NCBI GenBank assembly: GCA_046160725.1
Contig: JBJXHB010000061.1
Coordinates: forward strand, 1-10,846
DNA length: 10,846 nucleotides
DNA from: JBJXHB01 sp046160725
GTDB taxonomy: Bacteria > Pseudomonadota > Gammaproteobacteria > Burkholderiales > Burkholderiaceae_C
Reading direction: 5' to 3'
How positions within the stretch are numbered: the stretch's first letter is position 1; every line of letters begins with the position of its first letter. A program made the position numbers and the translations under genes. The notes under the pieces were generated by a model, which was not told the origin of the DNA, ran no database searches, and worked only from the letters and a program-made list of their open reading frames with translations. This document shows, piece by piece, positions 1 to 5,552 of this stretch.

Positions 1-681
1 GGCATCTGGGCCGGCATCGCCCATGCCCATGCCCAGGTCGGCGACACCGCCGCGGCGGCGCAGGCAGCGGGCCGCGCCCTGCTGGAGCTGGCGGCGGTGA
101 ACAAGGCCGAGCTGAGCGACGACGACCAGGCCGAGGCGCAGGAGGCGGCGATCCGTGTCGGCGCATCGCGCTGGGCGGTGGAGCCGGCCGTTGCGCCGCC
201 GACCAGCCGGCTGCACATCCGCACCGAGCCGGGCGAGATCGGCCAGACCTGCGTCGCCCTGCACGACCCGGCCGGCGCGGTGCTCAAGCGCCAGTGCACC
301 TACGGCGTGGTGTGGCCGGCGTCGGCCCGGCCGGACCCGACCGGCCAGATGCTGGTGCTGGCGGTGCAGCCGTTGCCGGCCTGGACCGAGCTGTGGCTGT
401 TTCGCCGCGGCGCCGACGGCTGGCAGCTGGAGGTGCTGCCGCCGGCCGCGGCCGAGCCGGTGCTGGGCTATGTGGAGTTCGCCGGATGGGTGGGCGGCGC
501 CTCACCCCGGCTGCTGCTGGCGCGCGAGGCGCGGGCCGACGGGCGGCTGCGGCGCAGCTTCGAAGTGCTGGCGCTGGACAGCCTGGCTATCGAGCGCCAG
601 GCCAGCCGGCCCGACCTGCTGGTGCTGTTCGGCCGCCATGCCGACGCGCGCTGGCGGGCGCAGACGGTCAGCCTGCGCTGA
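1..681 (+). CDS. C-terminal part of an unrecognised protein (5' end outside window)
   Basis: The reading frame is open from base 1 to a TGA at 679-681, so this is a partial gene; 226 codons are visible. A GTG at 97 could be read as a start, but the frame continues upstream in coding style, so the true start is probably left of the window. The first ~60 residues are alanine-rich and helical (A-H-A-H-A-Q-V-G-D-T-A-A-A-A), reminiscent of a TPR-like helix pair. The rest alternates short hydrophobic strands with aromatic residues (WTELWLFRR, GYVEFAGWV), suggesting a beta-rich, possibly propeller-like domain. It ends with a 'FEVLAL...RQAS...W...TVSLR' pattern that I recall from uncharacterised Burkholderiales proteins. 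No catalytic motif is visible. It converges on the lipoprotein gene, with only 23 bases between the stops. Function unknown. Confidence 0.7.
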   Translation, partial: GIWAGIAHAHAQVGDTAAAAQAAGRALLELAAVNKAELSDDDQAEAQEAAIRVGASRWAVEPAVAPPTSRLHIRTEPGEIGQTCVALHDPAGAVLKRQCTYGVVWPASARPDPTGQMLVLAVQPLPAWTELWLFRRGADGWQLEVLPPAAAEPVLGYVEFAGWVGGASPRLLLAREARADGRLRRSFEVLALDSLAIERQASRPDLLVLFGRHADARWRAQTVSLR

Positions 682-683
682 AC

Positions 684-699
684 GGCGGCTGCAGCCGCC
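684..699. terminator. Perfect 16-base palindrome between convergent genes, possible bidirectional terminator
   Basis: GGCGGCTGCAGCCGCC is a perfect palindrome (6-bp all-G/C stem, TGCA loop) filling most of the 23-base gap between two converging stop codons. Such a position suits a shared terminator. There is no T-run on either side, so a canonical intrinsic terminator is not supported; it may act with Rho or only as an mRNA 3'-end stabiliser. Confidence 0.4.
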
Positions 700-704
700 T
701 GGGC

Positions 705-962
705 TCAGTTGCTGCTGCGGCCGACACCCGGCATGTCGTGAATGCTGCGGATGTCGTTGTCCTTGCGGAACGACGCGTTGTCCGTGCCGCGCACAGAACG
801 GTCGCTGTCACGCTTGGCAATGCGGCTGCCCGTCATCGGCGCGTCGTCCTTGGTCGGCGCGACGGTGGCGCGGTTGGGGCCGGCGGCAGGGGTCTCCGGC
901 GCGGCGCAACCGGCTATCGAAACCACGGCGGCGAGTGAAAGCAGGGAGAGCAGGGTCTTCAT
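705..962 (-). CDS. Small secreted lipoprotein (85 aa), unknown function
   Basis: The 85-residue protein starts MKTLLSLLSLAAVVSIAGC, a textbook lipoprotein signal: a positive N-terminus, a hydrophobic core and a lipobox I-A-G-C with the lipidated cysteine at residue 19. The mature part (~66 residues) is hydrophilic and low in structure: a Pro/Ala/Thr linker, then a basic/acidic tail (TGSRIAKRDSDR, DNASFRKDND) ending in GVGRSSN. The ATG (960-962) has GAGG at 969-972, 6 bases upstream. The same frame is open further upstream to 1541, but that part is the shadow of the PEP-CTERM gene. The gene lies 41 bases behind the PEP-CTERM gene on the same strand, so the two are probably co-transcribed. By the lipobox it should be anchored to the inner or outer membrane; residue +2 is Ala, not Asp, which favours outer-membrane export by the Lol rule. 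The family is not recognised beyond similar short lipoproteins with a TGSRI-type motif. Confidence 0.8.
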   Translation of the reverse strand: MKTLLSLLSLAAVVSIAGCAAPETPAAGPNRATVAPTKDDAPMTGSRIAKRDSDRSVRGTDNASFRKDNDIRSIHDMPGVGRSSN

Positions 963-1003
963 GGTGAGCCTCGGTCCGCGGCAAGGGCGGCAGGGCACCA
1001 AGC

Positions 1004-1822
1004 TTACCCTGGCTCGACGATTTCGTGACAGCCCCCTGACATGGGGGCCAACCCGGCCAGGGCCGGGCGGCGCAGCCGGATCAGCACCAGGGCACCCAGG
1101 CCCAGGCCCAGTGACACCAGCGGGGCGGGCTCCGGCACCGCCAGCCCGGTCTCGAAGCGGATGCGCGTGTCGGCCATGATCTCGGCCAGCAGGCCGCCGC
1201 CATCGTCGGCATGGCGGCAGTCGTCGATCGAGCCGCCGACGCGGCAGACCTCCCAGGCGCCATGGCCGCCCCGGGCCTGGCCGTAGGCCGTGTTGTCGAA
1301 GCCCAGCTTGACGGTGTGGCCCGGCAGCAGTGTGCCCAGCAGCAGGCGGCCTTGGTCGCGCCCGCGCAGGTCGACCACGGTCTGCGCGCCGCCGCTGCCG
1401 CGGTAGTGGTGGAACGGATAGCTGGCCAGCACATAGGCATCGCCGATATAGCCCGGCTCCCAGTTGCCGACCCCGGGCACGTAGGCGGTCAGGAACACCG
1501 GCAGCAGTTCCAGCTCCAGCTCGCAGTCGATGCCATCGCACAGCGCAAACATGCCGGTGTCGAGCCGCGGAAACGCCACCTGCGCCAGCACGCGCCAGCT
1601 GCGGTCATAGGCAGCCCATACCGGCAGTGGCGCGGTGCCGGTGTTGGTGATCATCCCGTTCCACTCGCCGCGGTGGTAGGCCGGGGCGTCCACCACCGGC
1701 CAGGGGGGGCCGCTGGACTGGCCGGCATGGATGGCCACGTGACCGGTGAGGTCCAGGGCCCAGGCGCCGGTGCAGGCCAGCAGGCCGGCGGCGGCGGCCA
1801 GCCGCCATGCGAGTCGGGTCAC
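1004..1822 (-). CDS. PEP-CTERM sorting-domain protein, exported, unknown function
   Basis: This is a 272-residue exported protein. The N-terminal signal peptide has R-rich residues 1-7, a hydrophobic core and a likely cleavage after A-W-A (residue 22). The mature domain has many Gly/Tyr/Trp residues and two cysteine pairs (FALCDGIDCEL; EVCRVGGSIDDC) that could form disulfides in the periplasm. At residue ~229 comes VPEP, then a hydrophobic helix (LVSLGLGLGALVLI) and an RLRR cluster: the PEP-CTERM tripartite signal recognised by exosortase (EpsH family), which processes such proteins for the cell surface or exopolysaccharide matrix. I chose GTG (1820-1822) because GGAGG lies 8 bases upstream (complement of 1831-1835) and the signal peptide begins there; an ATG 19 codons further up adds a non-signal stretch. 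Unusually, about 20 residues including a Cys follow the RLRR cluster, whereas the usual signal ends shortly after it. Exosortase and matrix genes are not in this window. Likely first gene of a two-gene operon with the lipoprotein. Confidence 0.87.
   Translation of the reverse strand: MTRLAWRLAAAAGLLACTGAWALDLTGHVAIHAGQSSGPPWPVVDAPAYHRGEWNGMITNTGTAPLPVWAAYDRSWRVLAQVAFPRLDTGMFALCDGIDCELELELLPVFLTAYVPGVGNWEPGYIGDAYVLASYPFHHYRGSGGAQTVVDLRGRDQGRLLLGTLLPGHTVKLGFDNTAYGQARGGHGAWEVCRVGGSIDDCRHADDGGGLLAEIMADTRIRFETGLAVPEPAPLVSLGLGLGALVLIRLRRPALAGLAPMSGGCHEIVEPG
1031..1048. other. G/C inverted repeat inside the 3' end of the PEP-CTERM gene
   Basis: GCCCCC-TGACAT-GGGGGC: a 6-bp perfect G/C stem with a 6-base loop, 25 bases inside the gene end and ahead of the lipoprotein gene. 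No T-run follows on the minus strand. It could slow transcription or set the relative levels of the two genes; function is inferred only. Confidence 0.25.
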
Positions 1823-1884
1823 GTCCAGGTCCTCCGGTGGGGTTGCGGTCTGTGCGCAGCCTACGCCGGGTTCGCACAAGCCAC

Positions 1885-1913
1885 ACCATACCCGAGGTCA
1901 GAATCGCAACCAA
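1885..1913 (-). promoter_or_regulatory. Candidate sigma70 promoter for the PEP-CTERM/lipoprotein operon
   Basis: Read on the minus strand: TTGGTT (complement of 1908-1913), 17 bases, then TATGGT (complement of 1885-1890). The -10 matches 4 of 6 and the -35 3 of 6 consensus positions, with ideal spacing. It lies about 60 bases upstream of the GTG start. The -35 overlaps the first base of the tdk start codon. I found no equally good promoter for tdk in the same gap. Confidence 0.4.
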
Positions 1914-2509
1914 TGGCCAAGCTCTACTTCCGTTACGCGGCGATGAACGCCGGCAAGTCCACCGCCTTGCTGCAGGCGGCCTACAACTACGAGGAGCGCG
2001 GCCTGCGCACGCGCCTGTTCACGGCGGCGCTGGACGACCGCTCCGGCAGCGGCCGCATCGCCTCGCGCCTGGGGCTGACCCGCGTGGCCGACACCTTCGG
2101 TACCGACACGGTGTTCGAGCCTGCGCTGCTGGAGCCGGGGCTGGCCTGCCTGCTGATCGACGAGGCGCAGTTCCTGAGCCCGGCCCAGGTGCGGCAGCTG
2201 CACCGCCTGGCCCACCGCGGCGGCGTGCCGGTGCTGTGCTTCGGCCTGCGCGCGGACTTCCGTGGCGAGCCGTTCCCTGGCGCTGCCATGCTGATGGCGC
2301 TGGCCGACCACCTGGAGGAGATGCGCTCGATCTGCGCCTGCGGCCGCAAGGCGACCATGAACATGCGCCTGGACGCCGAGGGCCGCCGCGTCCTGGAGGG
2401 CGAGCAGATCGAGATCGGCGGCAACGAGCGCTACCGCGCCACCTGCCCGGCCTGCTACTACGCCGACGCCGACGAGGGCGCCGAGCGCGCGCCGGGGCTC
2501 TTCGGCTGA
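1913..2509 (+). CDS. tdk: Thymidine kinase (type II, E. coli-like)
   Basis: ATP-dependent phosphorylation of thymidine to dTMP in the cytosol (pyrimidine salvage; EC 2.7.1.21). The 198-residue protein is of normal length and follows E. coli Tdk closely: MAKLYFRYAAMNAGKST holds the Walker A loop (A13-G14-K15-S16-T17). YNYEERG follows, then DDR near residue 41, and the Walker B LLIDEAQF (81-87) with the presumed catalytic base E84. VLCFGLRADFRGE (108-119) is the family's conserved strand-loop. The structural zinc is bound by C141-x-C143 and C178-x-x-C181, and the substrate-binding lasso contains GEQIEIGGNERY (163-174). The ATG at 1913 gives the family N-terminus. The frame is open to 1211, but that stretch is antisense to the PEP-CTERM gene. 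The Shine-Dalgarno is poor: GAGG at 1894-1897 is 15 bases away, too far to be optimal. A small hairpin (CGGCT-GAG-AGCCG, 2503-2515) spans the stop codon but lacks a T-run. Confidence 0.97.
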   Translation: MAKLYFRYAAMNAGKSTALLQAAYNYEERGLRTRLFTAALDDRSGSGRIASRLGLTRVADTFGTDTVFEPALLEPGLACLLIDEAQFLSPAQVRQLHRLAHRGGVPVLCFGLRADFRGEPFPGAAMLMALADHLEEMRSICACGRKATMNMRLDAEGRRVLEGEQIEIGGNERYRATCPACYYADADEGAERAPGLFG

Positions 2510-2531
2510 GAGCCGGCGGGACGCGGAACCC

Positions 2532-2580
2532 TTGACCTGGGTCATGCCTCGCTGCGCGCCGCCTGCGTAGCCTGCGCACA
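2532..2580 (+). promoter_or_regulatory. FNR/DNR-like box and class II promoter for the hemerythrin gene
   Basis: TTGAC-CTGG-GTCAT (2532-2545) matches the FNR/DNR-type pattern TTGAY-N4-RTCAA in all but the last base. Its centre is between 2538 and 2539. TAGCCT at 2568-2573 keeps the three most conserved -10 positions (T1, A2, T6). If that hexamer spans -12 to -7, transcription starts at A2580 and the box is centred exactly at -41.5, the standard position for class II activation by FNR-family regulators. A 46-base leader with GGAG at 2616-2619 (6-base spacing) leads to the ATG at 2626. The pattern is seen; regulation by low oxygen or nitric oxide is inferred. Confidence 0.55.
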
Positions 2581-2625
2581 TCGCCGCCAACGGCCATCGG
2601 GCCGGCGGCACCACCGGAGCGCGCG

Positions 2626-3189
2626 ATGAGCGACCCCACTGTCCCGGCGGCCGACCAGACGGCCAACCCGCTGAACGCGTTTTCCGACTGCCACGCCGGC
2701 ATCGTGCGCAAGTTGCAGGCCCTGGAGGAGCTGCCGGCGCTGTTGGAGGCGGCGGCGCGCGCCCGCGCCCTGTGCACCGAACTGGCCGCCTTCTTCCACG
2801 ACGTGGTGCTGGACCACCATGCCGAGGAGGAGCGCGAGCTCTTTCCGGCGGTGCTGGCCAGCGCCCGCGCCGGCGACGAGCGCGCGCAGGTCGAGGCCGT
2901 CACAACGCGCCTGACCAGCGAGCACCGCGGCCTGGAGGAGCGCCTGCGGCGCCTGGAGCCGGCGCTCAAGGCCGGTGCCCGGGGCCATGACGCCACCGCC
3001 GACGTCGCCGCCGTGCAGGCGCTGGTCAAGTCCTACCTGGCCCATGCGCGCTACGAGGAGGAGGAGTTCCTGCCGCTGTCGCAGGAGATCCTCGGCCGCA
3101 ACGGCAACCACCTGGCCGCGCTCGGCATCTCGCTGCACATGCGGCACGCCCTGCCCGAGGTGATGGCCCGCTTCGGCCACCGGATCTGA
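2626..3189 (+). CDS. Hemerythrin HHE-domain protein (putative di-iron O2/NO-responsive protein)
   Basis: The 187-residue soluble, all-alpha protein has the hemerythrin-like iron ligand pattern in order: H23 (DCHAGI), H58 (FFHDVV), H64/H65 with E68/E69 (DHHAEEE, the first HxxxE), H100 (SEHRGLEE), and H140 with E144 (HARYEEEEF, the second HxxxE). This is the set expected for an oxo-bridged di-iron four-helix bundle. Such proteins bind O2 or NO, or store or deliver iron. It lacks the N-terminal CxxC-type DUF542/ScdA_N domain of the RIC/YtfE iron-sulfur repair proteins, so I do not call it ytfE. There is no signal peptide and no fused methyl-accepting or GGDEF domain. ATG 2626 is supported by GGAG 6 bases upstream. 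The FNR/DNR-like promoter upstream fits a role in microaerobic or nitrosative adaptation. The gene stands alone, and its 3' neighbour converges on it with 25 bases between the stops. Confidence 0.93.
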   Translation: MSDPTVPAADQTANPLNAFSDCHAGIVRKLQALEELPALLEAAARARALCTELAAFFHDVVLDHHAEEERELFPAVLASARAGDERAQVEAVTTRLTSEHRGLEERLRRLEPALKAGARGHDATADVAAVQALVKSYLAHARYEEEEFLPLSQEILGRNGNHLAALGISLHMRHALPEVMARFGHRI

Positions 3190-3199
3190 CCGACGTGCC

Positions 3200-3215
3200 G
3201 CGCCGGCCCGGGCGC
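3200..3215. terminator. Weak inverted repeat between convergent hemerythrin and sulfatase genes
   Basis: GCGCC-GGCCCG-GGCGC: a 5-bp G/C stem in the 25-base gap between two stop codons, touching the last base of the sulfatase stop. There is no T-run. It is placed as a shared 3'-end structure would be, but such repeats are frequent by chance in DNA this GC-rich. Confidence 0.22.
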
Positions 3216-4522
3216 TACCGCTGCGGCATTGCCGCCACCCCGTAGCCCAGGTTCACGGTCGCATCCTCGGGCACGGGGGGCATCGTGGCATTCCAGCGCT
3301 CCCAGTCGGCGCGCATCGCGGCCAGGCGGTCCGGGTCGACCGGCCCGCGGTTGGCGCGTTCGCGCTCGTCGGCATCGATGTCGAACAGGTAGTCGTGCTC
3401 GTCCACCCGCAGGTACTTCCAGCGGCCCCGGCGGCACGCGCGCTGGCCGCGGTGCTTCATGCGCCAGTACAGCGGCCGCTCGACGGCCGCGCCACCGCGA
3501 AGCGCCGGCAGCAGGCTGACGCCGTCCAGCGGATGGCCTGGGTCAGCGGACACGCCGGCGGCCGCCAGCATCGTCGCGCTCCAGTCCATGGTCATGCAGT
3601 GCTGGGCGCTGACGGTGCCCGGCGCGACCACGGCCGGCCAGTGGGCGATGTAGGGCACGTGGATGCCGCCCTCCGTGAGGTCCATCTTGCCGCCCACCAG
3701 GGGCCAGTTGTCGCTGAAGCGCTCGCCGCCGTTGTCGCTGGTGAAGACGATCAGCGTGTCGTCCAGCGCGCCGCGCTGGCGCAGCGCCGCCACGATGCGG
3801 CCGATGCCCTCGTCCATGTGGTGGATCATGCGGCGGTAGGTGTGGATGTTGCCGCCGTGCAGGTGGAAGATGCTGCCTTCCATCTGGCGCGCCACCGCCT
3901 CGTCGTCGCGGGTCTCCCAGGGCCAGTGCGGCGCGGTGTAGTGCAGGCTCATGAAGAAGGGCTGCGGCCCGCCGGCCAGGCGCCGCACCGTGTCGACCGC
4001 GCGGTCGCTGATCAGGTCGGTCAGGTAACCCGCCCGGTCGACCTCGGTCTCGCCCTCCCAGAGGTCATGCGCGCCGTTGCTGGCGCAGTGGGTGAAGTAG
4101 TCGACACCGCCGGTCATGGGGCCGAAGAACTCGTCATAGCCCGAGCGCAGCGGCCCGAAGTGCGGCGGGAAGCCCATGTGCCACTTGCCCACCAGCGCGG
4201 TGCGCCAGCCGGCCGCCCGCAGCAGCGACGGCAGCGTAGGGTGGGCCGGCGGCAGGCCGAGCGTGGATGAGCCACGGGTCTTGCTGCCGATCGGCTCCTC
4301 GGCCGCACCGCGCAGCCGGTACTGCCAGCGTGCGGTCATCAGCGCGAAGCGGGTGGGCGAGCACACCGGTGAGTTGGCATAGCCCTGGGTGAAGCGCATG
4401 CCGCCGGCGGCCAGCGCGTCCAGCACCGGCGACACCGGCGCGCGGCCGCCGTAGCAGCCCAGGTCGGCATAGCCCAGGTCGTCGGCGACGATGAACAGGA
4501 TGTTGGGGCGGCGGTCGGTCAT
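3215..4522 (-). CDS. Type I sulfatase (arylsulfatase A-like), Cys-type, no signal peptide
   Basis: Hydrolyses a sulfate ester; substrate unknown. The 435 residues show the alkaline phosphatase-fold sulfatase signature. N-terminal NILFIVADDLG carries the metal ligands D14-D15. C54-S-P-T-R58 is the Cys-type CxPxR site, whose cysteine must be oxidised to formylglycine by a maturase (FGE or anSME, not in this window). GKWHMG gives K113 and H115, LHYTAPH gives H199, SDNGGE gives metal ligands D263-N264, and GGK gives K279. All active-site elements are present, so it should be functional. The C-terminal part (YLFDIDADERE) resembles the usual sulfatase end. The protein starts with a hydrophilic MTDRRPN and no signal sequence, suggesting a cytosolic enzyme, unlike most secreted glycan sulfatases. 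AGGA lies 8 bases upstream of the ATG (complement of 4531-4534). The same frame is open upstream to 5407, but that is the antisense-like shadow of the sigma gene. It lies 98 bases downstream of the sigma gene on the same strand and could be co-transcribed or regulated with it. Confidence 0.95.
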   Translation of the reverse strand: MTDRRPNILFIVADDLGYADLGCYGGRAPVSPVLDALAAGGMRFTQGYANSPVCSPTRFALMTARWQYRLRGAAEEPIGSKTRGSSTLGLPPAHPTLPSLLRAAGWRTALVGKWHMGFPPHFGPLRSGYDEFFGPMTGGVDYFTHCASNGAHDLWEGETEVDRAGYLTDLISDRAVDTVRRLAGGPQPFFMSLHYTAPHWPWETRDDEAVARQMEGSIFHLHGGNIHTYRRMIHHMDEGIGRIVAALRQRGALDDTLIVFTSDNGGERFSDNWPLVGGKMDLTEGGIHVPYIAHWPAVVAPGTVSAQHCMTMDWSATMLAAAGVSADPGHPLDGVSLLPALRGGAAVERPLYWRMKHRGQRACRRGRWKYLRVDEHDYLFDIDADERERANRGPVDPDRLAAMRADWERWNATMPPVPEDATVNLGYGVAAMPQR

Positions 4523-4549
4523 GGCCGGTGTCCTCGCGAGCTGGGCATG

Positions 4550-4569
4550 TGGCGCGCGGGTCCGCGCCA
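4550..4569. other. Inverted repeat between sigma factor and sulfatase genes
   Basis: TGGCGCG-CGGGTC-CGCGCCA: a 7-bp perfect stem with a 6-base loop in the 98-base gap between the sigma stop and the sulfatase start. It could be a leader hairpin, an attenuator or an operator for the sulfatase. No T-run follows on the minus strand, so a plain intrinsic terminator is not supported. The rest of the gap shows nothing distinctive. Confidence 0.3.
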
Positions 4570-4620
4570 GCGTGGGCGACTGTAGGCGCAGCCGGTGATC
4601 AGCCGCCTGTCCGCCGCTTG

Positions 4621-5205
4621 TCACCCACTCAGCGCGCGATGCAGCCAGGCCCGGGCCACGGCCCAGTCGCGCTTGACCGTGGCCAGGCTGATGCCCAGGG
4701 CCTCGGCCACCTCCTCGTTCTCCAGGCCGCCGAAGAAGCGCAGCTCCACCACCTTGGCGGCGCGCGCGTCCACTGGCTCGAAGGCCAGCAGCGCCTCGTG
4801 CACCCGCACCAGGTCGGCGTCCGGCGCGTCGCCGATGTTCTCCAGGCCGGACAGCGTCACCGGTACCAGCTCGGCATCGCGCTTGGCAGCGCGGCGTGCC
4901 AGCTCGTGGTTGACCAGGATGCGCCGCATCATGGTGGAGGCAACGGCCAGGAAGTGGCCGCGGTTCTTCCATTGCGTCCGGTTCTGGTCGGCCATGCGGA
5001 ACCAGGCCTCGTGCGCCAGCCCGGTGGCGCTGAGCGTGTGGCCCGGGTTCTCGCGCCGGATGTGGCTGCGCGCCAGTCGCCGCAGCTCGTCGTACAGCAG
5101 CTCGAACAGCCGGCTGGACGCCTCGGCATCGGGCGCGTCGAGCTGCGCCAGCCATTGCGTCACATCGCCGGCAGCAGCCTGGGCGGGAAGGGGATCGGGG
5201 TCCAT
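4621..5205 (-). CDS. ECF sigma factor, ECF43/TIGR02999 type, kinase-linked
   Basis: The 194-residue sigma70-family factor has only regions 2 and 4. Region 2: LFELLYDELRRLARSHIRR (33-51), then H-T-L-S-A-T-G-L-A-H-E-A-W-F-R (56-70) and GHFLAVASTMMRRILVNH (83-100), the hallmark order of the TIGR02999/ECF43 group. Region 4: about 130-192, with the helix-turn-helix NEEVAEALGISLATVKRDW (163-181). Aligned on H-E-A-W with the usual region 2.2 motif DAEDxxQExF, the acidic DAED is replaced by S59-A-T61-G, so no built-in negative charge faces the RNA polymerase beta' subunit. T61 is the candidate phosphosite (see findings). No anti-sigma gene is adjacent; two membrane kinases are divergent instead, which is the known arrangement for this group. 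The start at ATG 5203-5205 gives MDPDPLPAQAAAGDVTQWL and fits homologous lengths. ATGs at 5242-5244 and 5263-5265 are alternatives; none has a strong Shine-Dalgarno. Confidence 0.93.
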   Translation of the reverse strand: MDPDPLPAQAAAGDVTQWLAQLDAPDAEASSRLFELLYDELRRLARSHIRRENPGHTLSATGLAHEAWFRMADQNRTQWKNRGHFLAVASTMMRRILVNHELARRAAKRDAELVPVTLSGLENIGDAPDADLVRVHEALLAFEPVDARAAKVVELRFFGGLENEEVAEALGISLATVKRDWAVARAWLHRALSG

Positions 5206-5552
5206 CGGGTCCAGCGGCAGCGTCGGGGGCAGCCGGCAGCGCATCCATCCGATGCGCCGCAGCATGGCCGGGATTCTGCCCGGCGGGCTTGCATCGACCT
5301 TGCGCAAATCGACACGCCATCGACGCGGTCCGGCCCACCCCCCCTGGTTCGGGTGTCGGCCGGCTCGGTCCGGCCGGGGCCGGGCATGATCCTTTGGCCG
5401 GCCGCATCCTGCGTAGGTAAGCTGAGGGCCGGCGCGCCCGTGGTCGCTGTCATCGCTCGTGGCCACGGACGTCGGCCCTCGCCATCTTGGCAGGCCTTGC
5501 GCCGGCGCCGCCCTGTGACGCTGCGGGCCGCCGGCACCACCCGGATCCGCTG
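5206..5552. promoter_or_regulatory. Divergent control region between sigma factor and kinase operon
   Basis: About 350 bases without a supported gene. It holds three direct copies of ATCGAC (5293-5298, 5308-5313, 5319-5324; GTCGAT on the minus strand, spacings 15 and 11). An 8-base palindrome TTGCGCAA (5300-5307) lies between the first two copies. There is an inverted repeat CCGGCC-GG-GGCCGG (5370-5383), and a weak sigma70-like candidate towards the kinases, TTGGCC (5394-5399), 18 bases, TAAGCT (5418-5423). I see no convincing ECF-type GGAAC/GTC promoter. Open frames crossing it in several phases look like GC-driven shadows. Confidence 0.35.

Noticed and set aside
1052..1067. Inverted repeat CCCGGC-CAGG-GCCGGG near the end of the PEP-CTERM gene
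   Set aside because: It lies within coding sequence for the tail and has no T-run. Short C/G repeats like this recur throughout the window by composition.
1211..1912. Possible N-terminal extension of thymidine kinase
   Set aside because: The open frame upstream of 1913 is antisense to the PEP-CTERM gene and unlike any Tdk. The family N-terminus begins exactly at the ATG at 1913.
2525..2530. GGAACC resembling an ECF sigma -35 element before the hemerythrin gene
   Set aside because: No GTC/CGTC-type -10 lies about 16 bases downstream, and the FNR-like box with its -10 explains the promoter better.
2626..3189. Calling the hemerythrin protein YtfE/ScdA (RIC) or NorA
   Set aside because: The N-terminal CxxC domain of RIC proteins is absent and there are no nor genes beside it, so only the HHE-domain family is supported.
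3395..4270. 291-codon plus-strand frame opposite the sulfatase
   Set aside because: Compositional shadow: His/Ala/Arg-rich, no domain, fully inside the complete sulfatase gene.
4523..5407. Possible N-terminal extension of the sulfatase
   Set aside because: This stretch overlaps the sigma factor gene in another frame on the same strand. The sulfatase N-terminus (RPNILFIVADDLG) starts right after the ATG at 4522.
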